DNA from: CAZNMF01 sp035547155
Lineage (GTDB): Bacteria; Acidobacteriota; Vicinamibacteria; Vicinamibacterales; SCN-69-37
Assembly: GCA_035547155.1 (NCBI GenBank)
Contig: DASZVJ010000096.1
Span: 1 to 35,057 of the forward strand
DNA length: 35,057 bases
Reading direction: 5' to 3'
A model generated the notes under the pieces. That model was not told the DNA's origin and did no database searches. It was given only the letters and a program-made list of their open reading frames with translations. Numbering within the stretch: position 1 is the first letter of the stretch; every line of letters starts with the position of its first letter. The position numbers were made by a program, and so were the translations under genes. Below, piece after piece: positions 9,737-21,479 of this stretch.

Positions 9737-9740
<4 letters not shown>
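8892..9740 (-). CDS. kdsA: 3-deoxy-8-phosphooctulonate synthase
   Basis: Condenses phosphoenolpyruvate with arabinose 5-phosphate to KDO-8-phosphate. It is 282 residues, as expected for a KdsA TIM barrel. Segments recognised: LIAGPCVIES, KASFDKANRTS, FRGPGIDEGL, LTDIHE, VKKGQFLAP, LTERGFTFGYNNLVVDMR, VVFDVTHSLQLPG and DGVFLEVHEAPE. I placed the start at GTG 9740, whose GTGA overlaps the pyrG stop by four bases, which implies translational coupling. The same frame is open far upstream through pyrG, but that stretch is antisense-like composition, not protein. Confidence 0.96.
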
Positions 9741-11413
<1,673 letters not shown>

Positions 11414-11422
11414 GTGATCGCC

Positions 11423-12205
11423 TCAGTGGGGGACGCCGGCTTCGATCAGACGGCGAACCCGTTCCAGGTCCTCCGGCGTGTCGACGCCAATCGTGTCAAC
11501 GGTGGTTTCAACGGTCGCGATGTCGAGCCCGTGCTCGAGCACGCGAAGCTGCTCGAGCCCTTCGGCGCGCTCGAGCGGCGTTGGGGCCAGTGCCGCCACG
11601 CGCAGCAGGAACTCGCGCCGATAGGCGTACAGCCCTAAATGTCTCCAGACGGGCGGCGTGGGATGGCCCGGCCGCGTGAACGGGATCGGTGCGCGAGAAA
11701 AATACAGCGCATTGCCGTTCGCATCGACGACGAGCTTGACGACCGCCGGGTTGTCGCCATCGGCCGGATCGGTCACGCGCTTGCGAAGCGTGCCCATGCC
11801 CGTGTCGCTGCGCCGCTCGACGAGCGCGACGACGGCGTCGATGGCTTCGGGGGCGATCATCGGCTCGTCGCCTTGGACGTTGACGACGATCTCGCTGTCG
11901 AGATGCGCGGCGACTTCGGCGAGACGATCGGTCCCGCTGAGGTGCGCGCGGCTCGTCATCACCGCGACGCCACCGAACGCGTCGACCGCGCTCGCGATCC
12001 GTTCGTCGTCGGTCGCGACGACGACGGCGTCGACGCGCCGCGCCTCCGACGCGCGCCGGCACACGTGTTCGATCATCGTCTGGCCGCCGATCAGCGCGAG
12101 CGGCTTGCCGGGAAGACGGGAGCTTTGGTATCGAGCGGGAACGACAGCGATGGTGCGAGCGGTGCGGACGGAACGTGCCAACCCTGCGGGGAAAACGACG
12201 GGCAC
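11423..12205 (-). CDS. kdsB: 3-deoxy-manno-octulosonate cytidylyltransferase
   Basis: Activates KDO as CMP-KDO for lipid A glycosylation. Motifs: the nucleotide-binding IAVVPARYQSSRLPGKPL, VATDDERI, the metal-binding VNVQGDEP, and RHLGLYAYRREFL. The start is uncertain. GTG 12205 has AGGA six bases upstream and gives 260 residues, near the family norm of about 250. TTG 12181 is also possible. A longer frame begins at 12316 but its extra residues are not KdsB-like. It is the first gene of the seven-gene minus-strand operon, divergent from icd. Confidence 0.95.
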   Translation of the reverse strand: MPVVFPAGLARSVRTARTIAVVPARYQSSRLPGKPLALIGGQTMIEHVCRRASEARRVDAVVVATDDERIASAVDAFGGVAVMTSRAHLSGTDRLAEVAAHLDSEIVVNVQGDEPMIAPEAIDAVVALVERRSDTGMGTLRKRVTDPADGDNPAVVKLVVDANGNALYFSRAPIPFTRPGHPTPPVWRHLGLYAYRREFLLRVAALAPTPLERAEGLEQLRVLEHGLDIATVETTVDTIGVDTPEDLERVRRLIEAGVPH

Positions 12206-12434
12206 GGAGAATCCTAGCACGACTGCGACCGATTGCGTGCGCGTCGCGTCGTGCGATGACGAGTCGGTATAATGTGCCGTTCGTCGCGCGCCGGCTGAAG
12301 CACCATGTTGGTGCAAAGCGGAGAGTGGGCCAAGAACAATAGAGTTTTGGCGCGATGACGGGAGTTTTCCACAAACTTTTCCACAGAATCTGTGAACAAC
12401 TCATCGCGCGCGGTCAGGGACGTGACCTAAAACG
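12206..12434. promoter_or_regulatory. Divergent intergenic control region kdsB/icd
   Basis: This gap must hold promoters for both the kds operon and icd. On the plus strand a perfect TATAAT lies at 12268-12273, but I cannot find a good -35 at 16-18 bases. An inverted repeat GCACCA-TGT-TGGTGC is at 12300-12314. Three DnaA-box-like nonamers lie at 12365-12399. None of these is proven; their crowding in 130 bases suggests regulation. Confidence 0.5.
12365..12399. promoter_or_regulatory. Cluster of DnaA-box-like nonamers
   Basis: TTTTCCACA occurs at 12365-12373 and again at 12377-12385, both matching the relaxed DnaA consensus TTWTNCACA. The inverted TGTGAACAA at 12391-12399 has one mismatch. 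The second and third boxes form an imperfect palindrome around AAT. The cluster is 36 bases upstream of the icd start. Confidence 0.5.
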
Positions 12435-13787
<1,353 letters not shown>

Positions 13788-13849
13788 CGGGCTGCGGTCC
13801 GCGGTCTGCGGGCGAGGCCTGCAGCCTGTAGCCCGCGGCCCGTGGCCTG
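13788..13849. repeat. GC(C/T)TGCG heptamer tract (copy 1)
   Basis: Degenerate 7-bp words (GGCTGCG, GTCTGCG, GCCTGCA, GCCCGCG) start on the base after the icd stop codon and run to the next hairpin. The same family fills 20518-20596 after ndk. No coding sequence or promoter is seen here. Confidence 0.85.
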
Positions 13850-13907
13850 CGTAGGGGCGGCCCTTGTGGCCGCCCATAAAGATGTAGGGGCGACCCTTGT
13901 GGTCGCC
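13850..13907 (+). repeat. REP-like hairpin pair (copies 5 and 6)
   Basis: Two GTAG-footed hairpins in tandem. At 13850-13874 the arms are GGGCGGCC and GGCCGCCC; at 13883-13907 they are GGGCGACC and GGTCGCCC; both loops are CTTGT. The two differ by one G-C to A-T pair, changed on both sides of the stem. They lie between the heptamer tract and the mdh ribosome-binding site. Confidence 0.88.
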
Positions 13908-13928
13908 CAGGTGAGACAAGGAGCTCGA

Positions 13929-14870
13929 ATGAATCGCAAAGTCACAGTCGTGGGCGGTGCCGGCAACGTCGGTGCCACGGTTGCACGGGCCATCGCCATC
14001 AAGGAGCTGGCCGACGTCGTCATCGTCGACATCGCGGCGGACAAGGCCGCGGGCATCGCGCTGGACATCTTTCAGTCGTGTCCTATCGATGGGTCGGACA
14101 CGCGCCTGATCGGCACGACGGACTACGCCGCGACCGCCAACTCCGACGTCGTCGTCATCACGTCCGGCGTGCCGCGCAAGCCGGGCATGAGCCGCGACGA
14201 CCTGCTGCAGGTCAACTACAAGATCATGCAGACGGTCACCGAGCAGGTCGTGAAGTACTCGCCGAACGCCGTCATCGTTCCCGTGGCCAATCCCCTCGAT
14301 GCGATGTGCCAGGCCGTCTACCGGCTGAGTGGCTTCCCGCGCGAGCGCGTGGTCGGCATGGCCGGCGTGCTCGACTCGGCGCGCATGCGCACGTTCATCG
14401 CGATGGAGCTCGGCGTCTCGGTCGAGAACATCCACGCGTTCGTCCTCGGCGGCCACGGCGACACGATGGTCCCGCTGCCGCGATTCTCGACCGTCGCCGG
14501 CATCCCGCTGCCCGAGCTCGTCTCGATGGGGTATCTGACCCAGGCGAAGCTCGACGAGATCTGCACGCGCACCGCCAACGGCGGCGCCGAGATCACCAAG
14601 CTCGTCGGCACGAGCGCGTGGTACGCGCCGGGCGCGGCCGCGGCGGAGATGGTCGAAGCGATCCTCAAGGACAAGAAGCAGATCCTGCCGTGCTCGGTGT
14701 TCCTGCAGGGCGAGTACGGCGTGCGCGATCAGTTCCTCGGCGTGCCCGTGAAGCTCGGCAAGGGCGGCGCGGAGAAGGTCATCGAGATCAAGCTGACGCC
14801 GGACGAGCAGGCGGCGCTCATGAAGTCGGCCGCGGCCGTCAAAGAGCTGACGACCGTCATCGGCGTGTAG
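13929..14870 (+). CDS. mdh: Malate dehydrogenase
   Basis: NAD-dependent interconversion of malate and oxaloacetate. The 313 residues belong to the LDH-like MDH group: Rossmann motif VGGAGNVGATVA, acidic NAD-selecting residue in VIVDIAADKAAGIALDI, substrate loop SGVPRKPGMSRDDLL (arginines favouring malate over lactate), and catalytic H176 in GGHGDTMVPLPR. The ATG at 13929 has AAGGAG at 13918-13923. A longer frame from 13842 only adds translated repeat DNA. It is followed 9 bases later by sucC. Confidence 0.97.
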   Translation: MNRKVTVVGGAGNVGATVARAIAIKELADVVIVDIAADKAAGIALDIFQSCPIDGSDTRLIGTTDYAATANSDVVVITSGVPRKPGMSRDDLLQVNYKIMQTVTEQVVKYSPNAVIVPVANPLDAMCQAVYRLSGFPRERVVGMAGVLDSARMRTFIAMELGVSVENIHAFVLGGHGDTMVPLPRFSTVAGIPLPELVSMGYLTQAKLDEICTRTANGGAEITKLVGTSAWYAPGAAAAEMVEAILKDKKQILPCSVFLQGEYGVRDQFLGVPVKLGKGGAEKVIEIKLTPDEQAALMKSAAAVKELTTVIGV

Positions 14871-14879
14871 GACCGACCC

Positions 14880-16040
<1,161 letters not shown>

Positions 16041-16042
16041 CG

Positions 16043-16076
16043 CGAAGTTCGAAGTTCAAAGTTCGAAGTTCGAAAT
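16043..16076. repeat. AACTTCG heptamer tract, inverted (copy 2)
   Basis: Units GAAGTTC/CAAAGTTC, the reverse complement of the tracts at 280-357 and 20805-20836, fill nearly the whole 53-base gap between sucC and sucD. The sucD ribosome-binding site (GGAGA, 16080-16084) lies just after it. Confidence 0.85.
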
Positions 16077-16093
16077 TTTCGGAGATCGACAGA

Positions 16094-16969
16094 ATGGCAG
16101 TCTTGATCGACAAATCCACGCGCCTCATCGTCCAGGGCATCACCGGACGCGAGGGCACGTTCCACGCCAAGCAGGCGCAGGCTTATGGCACCAACGTCGT
16201 CGGCGGTGTCACGCCGGGGAAGGGCGGCACGACGCACGAGGGCTGGCCGGTGTTCGACACGGTGCACGACGCCGTGCGCGAGACGGGCGCCAACGCGTCG
16301 GTGATCTTCGTGCCGCCGCCGGGCGCGGCCGACGCGGTGATGGAAGCCGCCGACGCGGGGCTCGCACTCGCGGTGTGCATCACCGAAGGCATCCCGACGA
16401 TCGACATGATGCGCGCGCTCGCGTTCATCAAGCAGACGTCGATGCGGCTGATCGGTCCCAACTGTCCCGGTCTGATCTCGGCCGGACGCGCGAAGGCCGG
16501 CATCATCCCCGGTCACATCTGCAAGGAAGGCCGCATCGGCATCGTGTCCAAGAGCGGCACGCTGACGTACGAAGCGATCCATCAGCTGACTGGACTTGGG
16601 CTCGGTCAGACGACCTGCATCGGCATCGGCGGCGATCCGTTGATCGGCACGTCGTTCATCGACGCGTTGACGCTCTTCGCCGGAGACGACGAGACGGAAG
16701 GCGTCGTGCTGATCGGCGAGATTGGCGGCAACGCGGAAGAGGACGCGGCCGCGTTCATCAAGTCGTCGTTCAAGAAGCCGGTCGTCGGCTTCATCGCGGG
16801 TCAGACCGCGCCGCCCGGACGCCGCATGGGCCACGCGGGTGCGATCATCTCCGGCGGCAAGGGCACGGCGGCCGAGAAGATGGCCGCGCTCACGGCCGCC
16901 GGCGTGCGCGTCGTGAAGAGCCCCGCCGACATCGGCCGCGCCGTGGTCGACGCGCTCGGACGCCGCTAG
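16094..16969 (+). CDS. sucD: Succinyl-CoA synthetase, alpha subunit
   Basis: CoA-binding and phosphohistidine subunit of succinyl-CoA synthetase. It is 291 residues, as expected. Motifs: the start VLIDKSTRLIVQGITGREGTFH, CITEGIP, IGPNCPGLI, GIVSKSGTLTYEA, GIGGDP and the active site MGHAGAII with phosphorylated H247. GGAGA precedes the ATG at 16094. It is followed by a 145-base gap with the korA promoter. Confidence 0.98.
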   Translation: MAVLIDKSTRLIVQGITGREGTFHAKQAQAYGTNVVGGVTPGKGGTTHEGWPVFDTVHDAVRETGANASVIFVPPPGAADAVMEAADAGLALAVCITEGIPTIDMMRALAFIKQTSMRLIGPNCPGLISAGRAKAGIIPGHICKEGRIGIVSKSGTLTYEAIHQLTGLGLGQTTCIGIGGDPLIGTSFIDALTLFAGDDETEGVVLIGEIGGNAEEDAAAFIKSSFKKPVVGFIAGQTAPPGRRMGHAGAIISGGKGTAAEKMAALTAAGVRVVKSPADIGRAVVDALGRR

Positions 16970-17027
16970 AAACGGCCGTCAGTCTCGTCCTGTCAATGCG
17001 TCGACGTGTCAAAAGCGTCGGCGCCAA

Positions 17028-17066
17028 TCACCGTCACCCGACATCTTTGTGACGGTGAGATATACT
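17028..17066 (+). promoter_or_regulatory. Promoter and inverted-repeat operator of korAB
   Basis: A perfect inverted repeat with 10-bp arms, TCACCGTCAC (17028-17037) and GTGACGGTGA (17049-17058), spacer 11. It overlaps a promoter: -35 CCGACA (17038-17043), 17-base spacer, -10 TATACT (17061-17066). Two arms spaced about two helical turns apart centre to centre fit a dimeric regulator blocking or assisting polymerase. No T-run follows, so a terminator for sucD is less likely. The regulator is unknown. Confidence 0.6.
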
Positions 17067-17114
17067 TGAGCGGATGCGCTGGCGGCCATTTTGCGTGCCC
17101 CTCGCAGACCCAGC

Positions 17115-18953
17115 ATGAGCTCATCTCTCCCGGCCACCGAGCCACAACGGACGCAGGCCTCGTCCCACGTCACCAACGATTTCAGCATTCAAGTCGCAAC
17201 CGTCAACGGGTCTGGCAGTCAGACGGCCAACCTCGTGCTGCTGCGATCGATTTTCCAGATGGGTGTGCCGGTCTCCGGCAAGAACCTGTTCCCGTCGAAC
17301 ATTGCGGGCCTGCCCACCTGGTACACCATCCGCGCCAACCATCGCGGCTACATCGCGCGCAAGAAAGAGATCGACTTCCTCGTCGCCATGAATCCGGAGA
17401 CGGCGAAGGACGACGTGATGGCGCTCGAGCCGGGACGCGCGGTCGTCTACGACGAGCCTCTGAAGCTCAACGCGCTGCGCACGGACCTCGTGTTCTATCC
17501 GGTGCCGTTCGACAAGATCGTCGCGGAGGTCTGCTCCGAAGCGAAGCTGCGGCGTCTCGTCAAGAACATGATCTACGACGGCATCCTGTCGGAGCTGCTG
17601 TCGATCGATCTTGCCGAGATGGAGAAGGCGCTGACGCGTCAGCTCGGCAAGAAGCCGAAGGCGCTCGCGCTGAACCTCGCGGCGCTCGAGGCGGGCAAGA
17701 AATACGCGGCCGAGCATCTGCCGAAGCAGGATCCGTATCGCGTCGCGCCGCTCGACAAGACGTCCGGACAGATTCTCGTCGAAGGCAACGCGGCCGCGGC
17801 GATGGGCTGCATGTTCGCCGGCGTCACGGTCGTCGCGTGGTATCCGATCACGCCGTCTTCGTCGCTGCCCGAGTCGCTCATCTCGTACATGCGCAAGTAC
17901 CGCATGGACAAGGAGACCGGCAAGGCGACGTTCGCGATCGTGCAGGCTGAAGACGAGATCGCGTCGCTCGGCATGGTGGTCGGCGCCGGCTGGGCCGGCG
18001 CGCGGGCGATGACGTCGACGTCGGGTCCGGGCATCTCGCTGATGTCCGAGTTCGCCGGCTTGTCCTACTACGCGGAGCTGCCCGCGGTCGTGTTCGATAT
18101 CCAGCGCGTCGGGCCGTCGACCGGCCTGCCGACGCGCACCGCGCAGGGCGACATCCTCTTCGCCGCGTTGAACTCGCACGGCGACACGCGGCACGTGCTG
18201 CTGCTGCCGGCGTCGGTCAGCGAGTGCTTCGACATGTCGATGGCCGCGTTCGATCTCGCGGAGCAGTTACAGACGACGATCTTCGTGCTGAGCGATCTCG
18301 ATCTCGGCATGAACACGTGGATGTCGGAGTCGTTCACGTATCCCGAGAAGCCGCTCGATCGCGGCAAGGTGCTCGACGAAGCGAAGCTGCGTCAGCTCGG
18401 CGCGGCGTGGGGCCGGTACAAGGACGTCGACGGTGACGGCGTGCCGTGGCGCTCGCTGCCCGGCACCGGCGCGCCGGCGTACTTCACGCGCGGCTCCGGC
18501 CACAACGAGATGGCGCTCTACTCGGAGAAGCCGGACGACTACGTCAAGAACGTCGATCGGCTCGCGCGCAAGTTCGACACCGCCAAGACGCTCGTCCCGC
18601 AGCCGATCGTGCAGACCGAGCCCGATGCCAAGGTCGGCATCATCGCGTACGGCACGAGTCACTGGGCGATCGAGGAATCGCGCGATCAGCTGCGCGAGGA
18701 GTCCGGCATCCAGACGTCGTATCTCCGTCTGCGCGCCTATCCGTTCACGCCGGCGGTCGACGACTTCATCCGCCGGCACGATCGCATCTACGTCGTCGAG
18801 CAGAACCGCGACGGGCAGATGGCGAGCCTGCTGCGCATGGATCTCGAGGCCGCGCTGGTGCCGAAGCTCCGGAGCGTGCTGCACTACAACGGCTTGCCGA
18901 TTGACGCCCGGAGCGTGACCGACGGCATCCTGGCGCAGGAGAAAGTGGGATAG
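17115..18953 (+). CDS. korA: 2-oxoacid:ferredoxin oxidoreductase, fused gamma-alpha subunit
   Basis: With KorB, oxidises 2-oxoglutarate to succinyl-CoA and reduces ferredoxin. The N-terminal third (about 30-200) is the gamma domain (VNGSGSQTANLVLLRSIFQMGVPVSGKN). The rest is the alpha domain (AMGCMFAGVTVVAWYPITPSSSLPE, EDEIASLGMVVGAGWAGARAMTSTSGPG) followed by the C-terminal transketolase-like domain. ATG 17115 gives 612 residues; an in-frame start at 17091 is possible. The 2-oxoglutarate specificity is inferred from the TCA neighbours icd and sucCD, since pyruvate or branched-chain enzymes look similar. It is four bases from korB. Confidence 0.92.
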   Translation: MSSSLPATEPQRTQASSHVTNDFSIQVATVNGSGSQTANLVLLRSIFQMGVPVSGKNLFPSNIAGLPTWYTIRANHRGYIARKKEIDFLVAMNPETAKDDVMALEPGRAVVYDEPLKLNALRTDLVFYPVPFDKIVAEVCSEAKLRRLVKNMIYDGILSELLSIDLAEMEKALTRQLGKKPKALALNLAALEAGKKYAAEHLPKQDPYRVAPLDKTSGQILVEGNAAAAMGCMFAGVTVVAWYPITPSSSLPESLISYMRKYRMDKETGKATFAIVQAEDEIASLGMVVGAGWAGARAMTSTSGPGISLMSEFAGLSYYAELPAVVFDIQRVGPSTGLPTRTAQGDILFAALNSHGDTRHVLLLPASVSECFDMSMAAFDLAEQLQTTIFVLSDLDLGMNTWMSESFTYPEKPLDRGKVLDEAKLRQLGAAWGRYKDVDGDGVPWRSLPGTGAPAYFTRGSGHNEMALYSEKPDDYVKNVDRLARKFDTAKTLVPQPIVQTEPDAKVGIIAYGTSHWAIEESRDQLREESGIQTSYLRLRAYPFTPAVDDFIRRHDRIYVVEQNRDGQMASLLRMDLEAALVPKLRSVLHYNGLPIDARSVTDGILAQEKVG

Positions 18954-18957
18954 ATCG

Positions 18958-20001
18958 ATGAGCACGGACGCCCCGGCCCCAGTCAAGAAAGTCAATCGCC
19001 TCAATCTCGACGTCAGCAGCTATCGCGGCAGCAAGACGACGCTGTGCGCCGGCTGCGGCCACAACGCGATCTCCGAGCGCATCATCGACGCGTTCTTCGA
19101 GATGGGCGTCGATCCCAAGCGCGTCCTCAAGCTGTCCGGCATCGGCTGCTCGAGCAAGAGCCCGGCCTACTTCCTGAACCCGTCGCACGGCTTCAACTCC
19201 GTGCACGGCCGCATGCCGTCGGTCGCGACCGGCGCGATGCTCGCCAATCAGGGCATGCTCGCGATCGGCGTGAGCGGCGACGGCGACTCCGGCGCGATCG
19301 GCATCGGCCAGTTCGTGCACTCGATGCGCCGCAACCTGCCGCTCATCTACATCATCGAGGACAACGGCTGCTACGGCCTGACGAAAGGGCAGTTCTCGCC
19401 GACCGCCGATCTCGGCTCGAAGGCCAAGAACGGCGTCGTCAACGATCTGCCGCCGATCGACATGTGCGCGCTCGCGATCGAGCTCGGCGCGTCGTTCGTC
19501 GCGCGCTCGTTCTCCGGCGACAAGAAGCAGCTGCTCTCGATCCTGAAGGCCGCGATCGCGCATCGCGGCACGTCGATGATCGACGTCATCTCGCCGTGCG
19601 TCACGTTCAACGATCACGAAGGCTCGACGAAGAGCTACGCCTACGTGAAGGATCACGAAGAGCCGCTCGGCGAAGTCAGCTTCGTCCCGTTCTTCGAGGA
19701 CATCAGCGTCGACTACGAGCCCGGCTCGACGACGCAGGTGAAGATGCACGACGGATCGCATCTGATGCTGCGCAAGCTGACCGACGACTACAACCCGTCG
19801 GACAAGATCACCGCGATGCGGCTGCTGCACGAGACGCTGCGCCGCGGCGAGTTCGCGACCGGCGTCATCTACATCGAGCCCGACAAGGACGATTTCCTCA
19901 CGTCGCTGAACCTCGTGCCCGAGCCGCTGGCGTTCCTGCCGACCGAGCGCGTCCGGCCGCCGAAGGCCGTCCTCGATCAGCTGATGGACGCCCTGCGGTA
20001 A
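18958..20001 (+). CDS. korB: 2-oxoacid:ferredoxin oxidoreductase, beta subunit
   Basis: Thiamine-diphosphate and iron-sulphur subunit of the KorAB enzyme. The 347-residue protein has C30 and C33 (LCAGCGH), C64 (GIGCSSK) and a later cysteine (SPCVTF), consistent with one 4Fe-4S cluster. The ThDP motif spans GDGDSGAIG to EDNGCYGLTKGQ. The extended C-terminus (about 240-347) is typical of the two-subunit KorAB type found in aerobes and mycobacteria. Electrons go to ferredoxin, so NADH is not the direct product; no ferredoxin gene is in the window. A strong terminator follows. Confidence 0.93.
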   Translation: MSTDAPAPVKKVNRLNLDVSSYRGSKTTLCAGCGHNAISERIIDAFFEMGVDPKRVLKLSGIGCSSKSPAYFLNPSHGFNSVHGRMPSVATGAMLANQGMLAIGVSGDGDSGAIGIGQFVHSMRRNLPLIYIIEDNGCYGLTKGQFSPTADLGSKAKNGVVNDLPPIDMCALAIELGASFVARSFSGDKKQLLSILKAAIAHRGTSMIDVISPCVTFNDHEGSTKSYAYVKDHEEPLGEVSFVPFFEDISVDYEPGSTTQVKMHDGSHLMLRKLTDDYNPSDKITAMRLLHETLRRGEFATGVIYIEPDKDDFLTSLNLVPEPLAFLPTERVRPPKAVLDQLMDALR

Positions 20002-20026
20002 CACCACTTCGACGTCGATGCCCATC

Positions 20027-20063
20027 GGGGGCATGCCGTATCGCGGCATGCCCCCAATCTTTT
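20027..20063 (+). terminator. Rho-independent terminator after korB
   Basis: A perfect 12-bp stem, GGGGGCATGCCG (20027-20038) with CGGCATGCCCCC (20044-20055), loop TATCG, then AATCTTTT. It ends the icd-to-korB block and separates it from ndk. Confidence 0.85.
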
Positions 20064-20080
20064 GGTGTGTGTTGCACCAA
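20062..20080. promoter_or_regulatory. Inverted repeat upstream of ndk
   Basis: TTGGTG (20062-20067) and CACCAA (20075-20080) form a 6-bp inverted repeat with a 7-base spacer, 20 bases before the ndk start. Its right half TTGCACCAA is the exact reverse complement of TTGGTGCAA at 12308-12316 upstream of icd, itself part of an inverted repeat. It may be an operator, or just part of the ndk leader. Confidence 0.35.
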
Positions 20081-20100
20081 CAAGATAAGATCGCGCGGAT

Positions 20101-20517
20101 ATGACGACTGAACGCACGTTTGCCATCATCAAGCCGGACGCGGTCGCCAAGGGCGTCGCGGGCCGCATTCTCGCGCGCATCGAGCAGGAAGGCTTCGCCG
20201 TGCGCGGGCTGCGGTTGACGCACCTGTCCAAGCGCGAGGCGGAAGGCTTCTACGCCGTGCACCGCGCGCGGCCGTTCTTTGCCAGCCTCACCGATTTCAT
20301 GTCGTCCGGGCCCTGCATCGTCATGGCGCTCGAAGCGCCGGACGCGATCAAGAAGTGGCGCACGCTGATGGGCGCGACCGATCCGGCGAAGGCCGACGCG
20401 GGCACGCTGCGCAAGGAATTCGGCGCGTCGATCGAGAACAACGCGACGCACGGATCGGATGCGCCGGAGACGGCCGCGTTCGAGCTCGGCTATTTCTTCC
20501 GCGGGATGGAACTGTAA
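20101..20517 (+). CDS. ndk: Nucleoside diphosphate kinase
   Basis: Transfers the gamma phosphate of ATP to nucleoside diphosphates through a phosphohistidine. The 138 residues and motifs are canonical: RTFAIIKPDAVAKG at the start, and active-site H117 in ENNATHGSDAPE. ATG 20101 starts the conserved region. Placement right after sucCD/korAB fits the known functional tie between succinyl-CoA synthetase and Ndk, and dcd lies nearby. Its TAA is followed at once by a heptamer tract. Confidence 0.98.
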   Translation: MTTERTFAIIKPDAVAKGVAGRILARIEQEGFAVRGLRLTHLSKREAEGFYAVHRARPFFASLTDFMSSGPCIVMALEAPDAIKKWRTLMGATDPAKADAGTLRKEFGASIENNATHGSDAPETAAFELGYFFRGMEL

Positions 20518-20596
20518 GCAGGCTGCGGTCTGCGGGCGATGGCCCGCGGACGACGCCTGCAGACGGCAGACCGCGGACCGAAGACCGCAGCCCGCT
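20518..20596. repeat. GC(C/T)TGCG heptamer tract (copy 2)
   Basis: Degenerate 7-bp words (GGCTGCG, GTCTGCG, GCCTGCA, GACCGCG, GACCGCA) occupy the entire 79 bases between the ndk stop and the next start codon. They are the same family as 13788-13849. With such a leader, the downstream small gene has no evident Shine-Dalgarno. Confidence 0.85.
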
Positions 20597-20791
20597 ATGA
20601 GCAAGCTGTTCATCGTCCTCGGTCTGATTCTCGTCGGCGTCGGCGTGCTGTTGAAGCTCGGCGTGCCGCTGGGGAAGCTGCCGGGCGACATCGTGATTCG
20701 GCGGGGCAATGCGACGTTCTACTTTCCGATCGTCACCTGCATCATCGTGAGCGTGGTGTTGTCGCTCCTCTCGATGATCTGGCGGCGGTAG
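20597..20791 (+). CDS. DUF2905-family small membrane protein
   Basis: A 64-residue protein with two hydrophobic helices (FIVLGLILVGVGVLLKLGV and FYFPIVTCIIVSVVLSLLSMIW). They flank the family signature GKLPGDIVIRRGNATFYFPI. The family is widespread in bacteria and has no known function. ATG 20597 starts the homologous part; a longer in-frame extension upstream only translates repeat DNA. It sits between ndk and dcd. Confidence 0.88.
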   Translation: MSKLFIVLGLILVGVGVLLKLGVPLGKLPGDIVIRRGNATFYFPIVTCIIVSVVLSLLSMIWRR

Positions 20792-20804
20792 GAAGTGCAT
20801 CTGC

Positions 20805-20836
20805 AAACTTCGAACTTCGAACTTTGAACTTCGAAA
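20805..20836. repeat. AACTTCG heptamer tract (copy 3)
   Basis: Four clear units (AACTTCG, AACTTCG, AACTTTG, AACTTCG) lie 13 bases after the stop of the DUF2905 gene and just upstream of the dcd ribosome-binding region (GAGGAG, 20839-20844). It shares the 18-base core with copies 1 and 2. Confidence 0.88.
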
Positions 20837-20857
20837 CTGAGGAGCCGGGACGGGGAC

Positions 20858-21412
20858 ATGGCGATCAAGGCCGACAAGTGGATTCGTCACATGGCCGTCG
20901 AGCACGGCATGATCGAGCCGTTCGTCGACTCGCAGGTGCGCGCGGGCGTCGTCTCGTACGGGCTCTCGTCGTACGGCTACGACATCCGCGTCGCCGACGA
21001 GTTCAAGGTCTTCACGAACATCAACAGCACCGTCATCGACCCGAAGCAGTTCGATCCGCGGTCGTTCGTCGACATCAAGGCGGACGTCTGCATCGTGCCG
21101 CCGAACTCGTTCGCGCTGGCGCGGACGATCGAGTACTTCCGGATCCCGCGCGACGTGCTGACGGTGTGTCTCGGCAAGTCGACGTACGCGCGCTGCGGCA
21201 TCATCGTCAACGTCACGCCGTTCGAGCCCGAGTGGGAAGGCTTCGTCACGCTCGAGATCTCGAACACGACGCCGCTGCCGGCGCGCATCTACGCCAACGA
21301 GGGCATCGCGCAGGTGCTCTTCTTCCAGAGCGACGAGCCGTGCGAGCGCTCGTACGCGGACAAGCGCGGCAAGTATCTGAAACAGACCGGTGTGACGCTG
21401 CCGAAGATCTGA
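20858..21412 (+). CDS. dcd: dCTP deaminase
   Basis: Deaminates dCTP to dUTP (or dUMP in bifunctional members), feeding dTMP synthesis. The 184 residues form the trimeric dUTPase-like fold. Motifs: SYGLSSYGYDIR, LGKSTYARCGI, and VTLEISNTTPLPARIYANEGIAQVLFF, which contains the catalytic glutamate. Whether it is mono- or bifunctional cannot be told by eye. Its partner in nucleotide metabolism, ndk, is upstream. The gene is the last housekeeping gene before the efflux operon. Confidence 0.96.
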   Translation: MAIKADKWIRHMAVEHGMIEPFVDSQVRAGVVSYGLSSYGYDIRVADEFKVFTNINSTVIDPKQFDPRSFVDIKADVCIVPPNSFALARTIEYFRIPRDVLTVCLGKSTYARCGIIVNVTPFEPEWEGFVTLEISNTTPLPARIYANEGIAQVLFFQSDEPCERSYADKRGKYLKQTGVTLPKI

Positions 21413-21479
21413 CGCAGCGTGTGAGCAAGACCCGGAGGTCAGCCCGGCCCCCCGCCGGCCTCCGCTCGGGGAATCAGGG

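Noticed and set aside
12365..12399. Chromosomal replication origin
   Set aside because: Only three boxes, no dnaA/dnaN, no AT-rich unwinding element; kept only as a DnaA-box-like cluster.
13842..13928. N-terminal extension of malate dehydrogenase
   Set aside because: It would translate the REP-like hairpins; ATG 13929 has a strong ribosome-binding site and the family N-terminus.
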